Below are positions 59,643 through 64,000 of a stretch of 64,000 bases of DNA, one piece after another. Location of the stretch: NCBI GenBank assembly GCA_021904315.1, contig CM038910.1, forward strand, positions 8,184,001-8,248,000, given 5' to 3'. The stretch comes from Sphagnum magellanicum (taxonomy: Eukaryota > Streptophyta > Sphagnopsida > Sphagnales > Sphagnaceae). The position numbers and the translations under genes were made by a program. The first letter of the stretch is position 1. Each line of letters starts with the position of its first letter. The notes under the pieces are model-generated. The model made no database searches and had not been told where the DNA came from. It saw only the letters and a list, made by a program, of their open reading frames with translations.

Positions 59643-61092
59643 ACTACTGTGGTCCTTGTATGAAGGAAGAGTGGTGATTGACTCAATTTAATAGTTGAAG
59701 AAACAAACAAAAGCTCATTACTGGCATATTATTTTCTCTTTTGTATTGACAATTATATTGAATGAAGTGAAGGTGAATGCCATGATGTGTTGTAATTGGT
59801 ATTTGTACAGAGATTCATGGACCCTTACATGTCTGTGGGTCTTATGCTGATCCAAGATTGAAGAAGGGTTTGTTATGAAATAATGATATATTTTGAATTT
59901 ATTTTAGATATATTATATAAATGTTAAATGTATATTTTAGCATGGTTTCTTGATAAATTATAAGCAACTTATATACATATAAATGAGATTTTTTTACACT
60001 TTTTTTTCAATAAATTGTGTCCTACAATTGTTTTGCATGCCATTTGAAATATAATGGAAGTGACCTCTCAAGGACCAAGCCTCAATTCAACTACCACTCT
60101 TGTGAGCCTTAATTAATTCTGGTAATGCCTGGGCGCTTTGTGTATGAAATAAGTACTGTGGAATGGTCAAGCCCCTACCCATTAGGTTGGGTAAGACACC
60201 GGTCGTCAAGTCCTTTATGGTGAGCTTTGAGATGCACCCAACATAATGGGCAAGGGTGAGACCATTCAAGAACATTTGAGGTTGGTTGGCAGATTCAACA
60301 ATTGTTTTTAGAACTTCAACAAAGATTTTGGTCACTATTACAACTTCATCAGAAGATTATGTCACACAATGTGATCAAGAAAATAACATAATCTAACATC
60401 CCAGACATTAATGTAGGAAATAAACCTTATTAAAAAGCTCAAGTTTTCACCTAATTCAAATTGCCATGCCAAAATTTCCATAATAGCTCCATCCATGAAG
60501 TACTTCACTTTTTGGCAATCTAGACTAGAGTTTCTGTTAAGGTTTTTGTGATGTAATCAAACTGGCAATCATCAAGAAAGTAATTTAGCCAAATTTGGCT
60601 ATATACTAGATATGAACGAAGGATAAAAAAAATAAAACAAAAAAAACAGAATCCTTCTATATTCTTGGCTACCTACTGGAAGTTGTCATCAAAATCTGGC
60701 GATCTGGAAATTTTTTTCTTCGAAATCTGGCGAATTTGGGCCATTTGTATCTCAGTGCAAGTAAACTTCACATGCAATGCAAACGGCACAACACCAGCCT
60801 GAGATCTGGTAGCTGCAATTCCCTCTCCAATTTGATCCATGCAGAGCGCAATAATATCAGAGTGTGTTTTGTCTTCTTTTGGAACTTGCAAACACCCAAA
60901 AAATCCATAGGAATGACAAATAAGAAAAGATCAGAAGCGAAATTTGGAAAGGATCTGAACACTGGTTTTGAAAATCTTTCAAAACGAAATTTGGAGCTCC
61001 CGGGCGGAACCTTCAACGGAACAAAGCCTGAGCCTCCGTCTCTGTCAATCGCTGCTGCTTTTCTGAGGTACGTGTTTTTTGTCTTGTATGTT
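59643..61092. other. spacer; possible exon at 60,918-61,067
   Basis: The first part should hold the cyclophilin 3' untranslated region. An 82-codon minus-strand frame at 60,087-60,335 is unassigned. A plus-strand stretch starting ATG at 60,918 (MTNKKRSEAKF...) encodes GTFNGTKPEPPSLSIAAAFL and ends at CTGAG followed by a good donor, GTACGT, at 61,068; it may be a first or leader exon of an unknown gene or of the receptor kinase transcript. Confidence 0.3.
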
Positions 61093-61690
61093 TCTTGCAT
61101 GTTTTTGTTTGTGTAACTTGTGACTCTAGTGTGATTTGAAACAGTCAGGCTTTTTTCTTTTTTCTTTGATCTTCTTCGCCTCCATTTTCGTGCTCCAGAT
61201 TCAGAATTGCGTTCAATTGAGTCAGATGATCCAGATTTTGTTTTTCTGTGCAATTTATTTTCTGCAACAAGCTTTCGTTATGAAGTTCTCAAACGTCGAG
61301 CTCTCTTCTCCTGAGATCGGAACTTCTGATGTACACGCACACGCATTTTGTTGCATTTTGCAATTTGTCTTATCTCTTTCTTGTGCATGATTATTCTTGC
61401 ATGTTTTTGTTTGTGTTTGTGACTCTAGTGTGTTTTGAAACAGCCAGGCTTTTATTTTCTCTTTGATCTTCTTTGCTCCAGATTCACAATTTGTGTTCAA
61501 TTTTGAGTCCGATGATCCAGTTTTCTGTTTCTCTGTGTAGTTTGTTTTCTGCAAGAATCTTTCGTTATGAAGTTTTCAAACGTCGACTCTCTCTCTTCTC
61601 CGGAGATCAGAAACTTTTGATGTGCACAACTGCGCACTTTGTTGCATTTTGCAGTTCCTCTTGTCTCTTTCTTGTGCATGATTCTTCTCT
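61093..61690 (+). repeat. tandem duplication, two copies of about 300 bp
   Basis: Copy 1 starts near 61,093 and copy 2 near 61,394. Shared blocks in order include TTCTTGCATGTTTTTGTTTG, GTGACTCTAGTGTG, TTTGAAACAG, CTTTGATCTTCTT, GATGATCCAG, TTCGTTATGAAGTT, TCAAACGTCGA, GAGATC and TTTGTTGCATTTTGCA. The copies differ by many substitutions and small indels. It lies upstream of the receptor kinase gene, in likely intron or leader sequence. Confidence 0.85.
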
Positions 61691-62290
61691 TCCTCAATTC
61701 TGCAACGCATGCAGGTTCTCTCCTTGTGGAACGAAGAGAACTTAGCAAAATCAAGGGATTCGGGGATGAGATCTGCATGAAGCTTTTTTGTTGCTCTCCT
61801 TTTTGTTCCAGCTTCGACATTGCCATCGGTGTGATCTCTCTATTGTGGAGTTGTTCAAGATCATGTCCTGTGCTTCTACAACAACCATTACAGTCGTGAT
61901 CGTAATCTTGGTTTGTGTTTGCATCTTTGCGTTGGTGCGTCCTTTCTAGCTGGCTCTACTAGAGCAGTAGTTCCTTCGACACTCAAGAGTTGTGAATCGC
62001 GAGTTGCTTCTTTGCACATTTGGTGAGATCTCTTGTCAGAATTCGTTCTCTGTCGGTCTGTTGCAATCCTCTCTTGTTCCAGTCACTTCTCTTGTTCGAT
62101 TACTGCTCTTCTTTGCTTCGAAATTTGAACAAAACGACGCAGTGAATATGAACCAGGAGGTGCAAAAACTCTTTACAAGTTGATTGATTGACGCAAGAGC
62201 TGGGACCAAATTGATGCAGAGAAAGGAGCTTAAGCCCGACTATGACCATGTTAGTTTTCAGATGCTAATCTTTTGCAGTAGGTTCTTGAC
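61691..62290. other. upstream region of the receptor kinase gene
   Basis: Contains an acceptor-like TGCAG near 61,714 followed by a short open stretch (VLSLWNEENLAKSRDSG) with no family match. Promoter elements were not identified. Confidence 0.3.
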
Positions 62291-62542
62291 TTGCATCCAG
62301 GATACTCAATACTATGCAAACACAAGCTCATGACAGTTGCAAGGCATGAAGGGAGGATCATGGCGCCAAAAATTTTACAGCAATTCGTGAAGCAATATTG
62401 TTGGCCACATTGTGATGATGGTATGAAGCAACTGATGAGGAGAAGGACAGGAGCAATATTGAAGCTTGTAGATGACCACTCTGTTGGTGTTGGGGGTTTC
62501 ATCAAGGCATGTCTTCTCGATCCAAAAAATGGAACTGCATAG
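62291..62542 (+). other. upstream ORF overlapping the receptor kinase start codon
   Basis: An 83-codon frame (MHPGYSILCKHKLM...) ends at 62,542, 13 bases beyond the receptor kinase ATG at 62,529 and in another frame. If it lies on the mRNA it would be expected to depress translation of the main ORF. Whether it is transcribed cannot be told from sequence. Confidence 0.35.
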
Positions 62543-64000
62543 ACATGTATTACAGTGTCTTCTCTCCACAATCCTAATTTGCATAATTCTGGTGGCTTCT
62601 CTGGTACTGGATGAGACGCTAGTGGTGGCTCTTGTAAATGATGAAGGGTGGGCCCTTTTGGCTTTCAAGGGGGGAGTGAACGATCCTCTTGGGGTACTGA
62701 AATCATGGAATGCCTCAGACCAATCTCCATGTCATTGGTACGGGATCACCTGCGACCTGCAATCCAAAGTCAAACAGATCAACCTTCAGAACACAAAGTT
62801 GGCAGGACCCATCTCCCCTGAGTTTCGCCATTTACAAAACCTCCGCAGTATAGTGCTCTCAAGGAATAATCTGTCTGGCCCTGTCCCTTGGACAGAGCTC
62901 TCAGAAATTGGTAAATCAACTGCACTTGAACCTGTATGCTTTCAATTTTCTAAAAGCTTTTTGAAGATCTAACATTGACCATAATAAGCACGCAAGATAA
63001 TGTCAGGCAAATCATGTTCCAGCATTCCTCAGAAAATCTCTTTCTAATTGTTTTATTGGTTGGTTAACAGGTACTCTGCTGTGGAAGCTGGATTTGAGCC
63101 ACAATGTGCTGTCAGGTGGTCTTCCTCTGTCGTTTTCCAACTTGACTGGCTTGGGGATCCTTGATCTCTCAGTGAACAATCTGTCAGGAACAATTCCTGA
63201 CTTCCTATTTTATGGCTTCAGGCATGCACGAGTCATCTCTCTTGCAGCCAACATGTTCACAGGCTACCTTCCCACCTCACTTGGAAGCTGCATGAAACTT
63301 ACCAGCCTAAATGTTTCATCAAATAATTTCCAAGGCTTCATTCCATCAATTCTTGGAAGGCTGATGCTGCTTGAAAACATGTCACTTCAAAGGAATAATT
63401 TCTCAGGCCTTATTCCAGGATCCTTTGGGAGTCTCCTTTCTTTACGAGTCCTCAATATGGGCTACAATCAGCTATCAGGGAGCCTTCCTCTGCAGCTGAG
63501 CCAGTTAAGCTATCTTGAAGAACTTCTTCTGAGCAATAACGTTCTCTCAGGAGAGGTGCCTGCAGATATTGTCTACTTACCCAGCTTGCAAACCCTTGAT
63601 CTGTCCTTCAATGTCCTAGCTGGACAACTCCCCTTTTATGGAGGTAACTGCATGTTGTTGCAGAATGTGAACCTTGCTGGCAACAATTTTCAGGGGGCTA
63701 TTCCCACAGCCCTGAATACTTGCTCTTATCTTATCTCTGTAAACCTCTCGAGCAATCAGCTGTCTTCATTCCTGCCTCCAGAGATTGGCCAGCTCAGAGA
63801 TCTCATGTCACTTGATGTTAGCAGCAACAATCTAGGTGGTAGAATCCCTGTAGAGATAGGTGGGTTGAGTGGACTCATTCTGTTGCGATTAGCAAATAAC
63901 CTGATAGATGGAGTCATACCTCCACAGATTGGACACCTTGGTGCACTGGAGGTGCTTGACTTGTCAGATTTGAAACTTCAAGGGAGCATCCCATCTGCTC
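62529..64000 (+). CDS. LRR receptor-like kinase, 5' part (runs off the window)
   Basis: Plasma-membrane receptor; only the ectodomain lies here. Exon 1 is 62,529-62,910, ending ATTG before donor GTAAAT; exon 2 starts at 63,071 after TTAACAG and continues past 64,000 without a stop, phase consistent. Residues 1 to about 35 form a hydrophobic signal region. An LRRNT_2 cap follows (WALLAFKGGVNDPLGVLKSW, then SPCHWYGITC with Cys68 and Cys75). About 14 to 15 plant-type repeats follow, of the L..L.LS.N.LSG.IP form, for example LGILDLSVNNLSGTIPDFL and LRVLNMGYNQLSGSLPL. The spacing and the FLFYGFRHARVISLAANMF segment recall the IRK/PXC2-like group, but without the kinase domain I cannot fix the subfamily. 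No stop or frameshift is seen. Confidence 0.9.

Overview
The window is nuclear DNA from a land plant. It is AT-rich and dominated by non-coding and transposon-derived sequence, with few genes. Plant hallmarks seen directly are a PLS-type pentatricopeptide repeat (PPR) gene with a DYW domain, an LRR receptor-kinase ectodomain, a seven-exon secretory cyclophilin, a chromodomain Ty3/gypsy retrotransposon and a CACTA-type transposon end. Very regular PPR triplets, an OSB-type PDF motif fused to the PPR array and long gene-poor spacers make me favour a fern or another non-flowering vascular plant. That placement is inference.

Layout. 1-8.99 kb holds decayed repeats: a foldback element at 0.7-1.3 kb, a diverged duplication (1.6-3.0 and 3.7-4.8 kb), and inverted CTAC/GTAG tracts around a tRNA-like promoter. 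8.99-9.88 kb is an intact intronless SAM-dependent methyltransferase of bacterial type, the best candidate for a horizontally acquired gene. 10-13.4 kb has a 28-bp minisatellite and weak promoter-like signals. 13.4-20.4 kb is a mosaic: an LTR-like leader, a gag-like relic, a broken fragment closely related to the PPR gene at 41-43.8 kb, then a CACTA-like terminus with subterminal repeats and decayed TnpA-like sequence. 23.3-24.4 kb has two hairpins and an imperfect tandem array. 24.7-25.6 kb may hold two exons of an unknown gene. 28.6-29.1 kb has two relic exons of a GH3 beta-glucosidase.

Two inverted copies of an 815-821 bp LTR-like insertion (29,645-30,465 and 48,136-48,950) each have a perfect 5-bp target duplication. 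31.8-34.8 kb is a second TnpA-like relic. 41.0-43.8 kb is the PDF-PPR-DYW gene, with a one-base frameshift at the entry to the DYW domain. 50,289-56,150 is a complete-length but inactivated chromovirus with a CCAAA target duplication. 57.7-59.6 kb is the secretory cyclophilin gene. 61.1-61.7 kb is a 300-bp tandem duplication, and from 62.5 kb to the window end lies the 5' part of an LRR receptor kinase gene preceded by an overlapping upstream ORF.

Nothing indicates that the host genes form an operon-like system. The functional loci are independent: the PPR protein is expected in organelles, the cyclophilin in the secretory pathway, the receptor kinase at the plasma membrane, and the methyltransferase probably in the cytosol with unknown substrate. 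The main story is a methyltransferase of unusual ancestry in a transposon-rich landscape, and a PPR family whose fragments were copied into a retroelement/CACTA mosaic.
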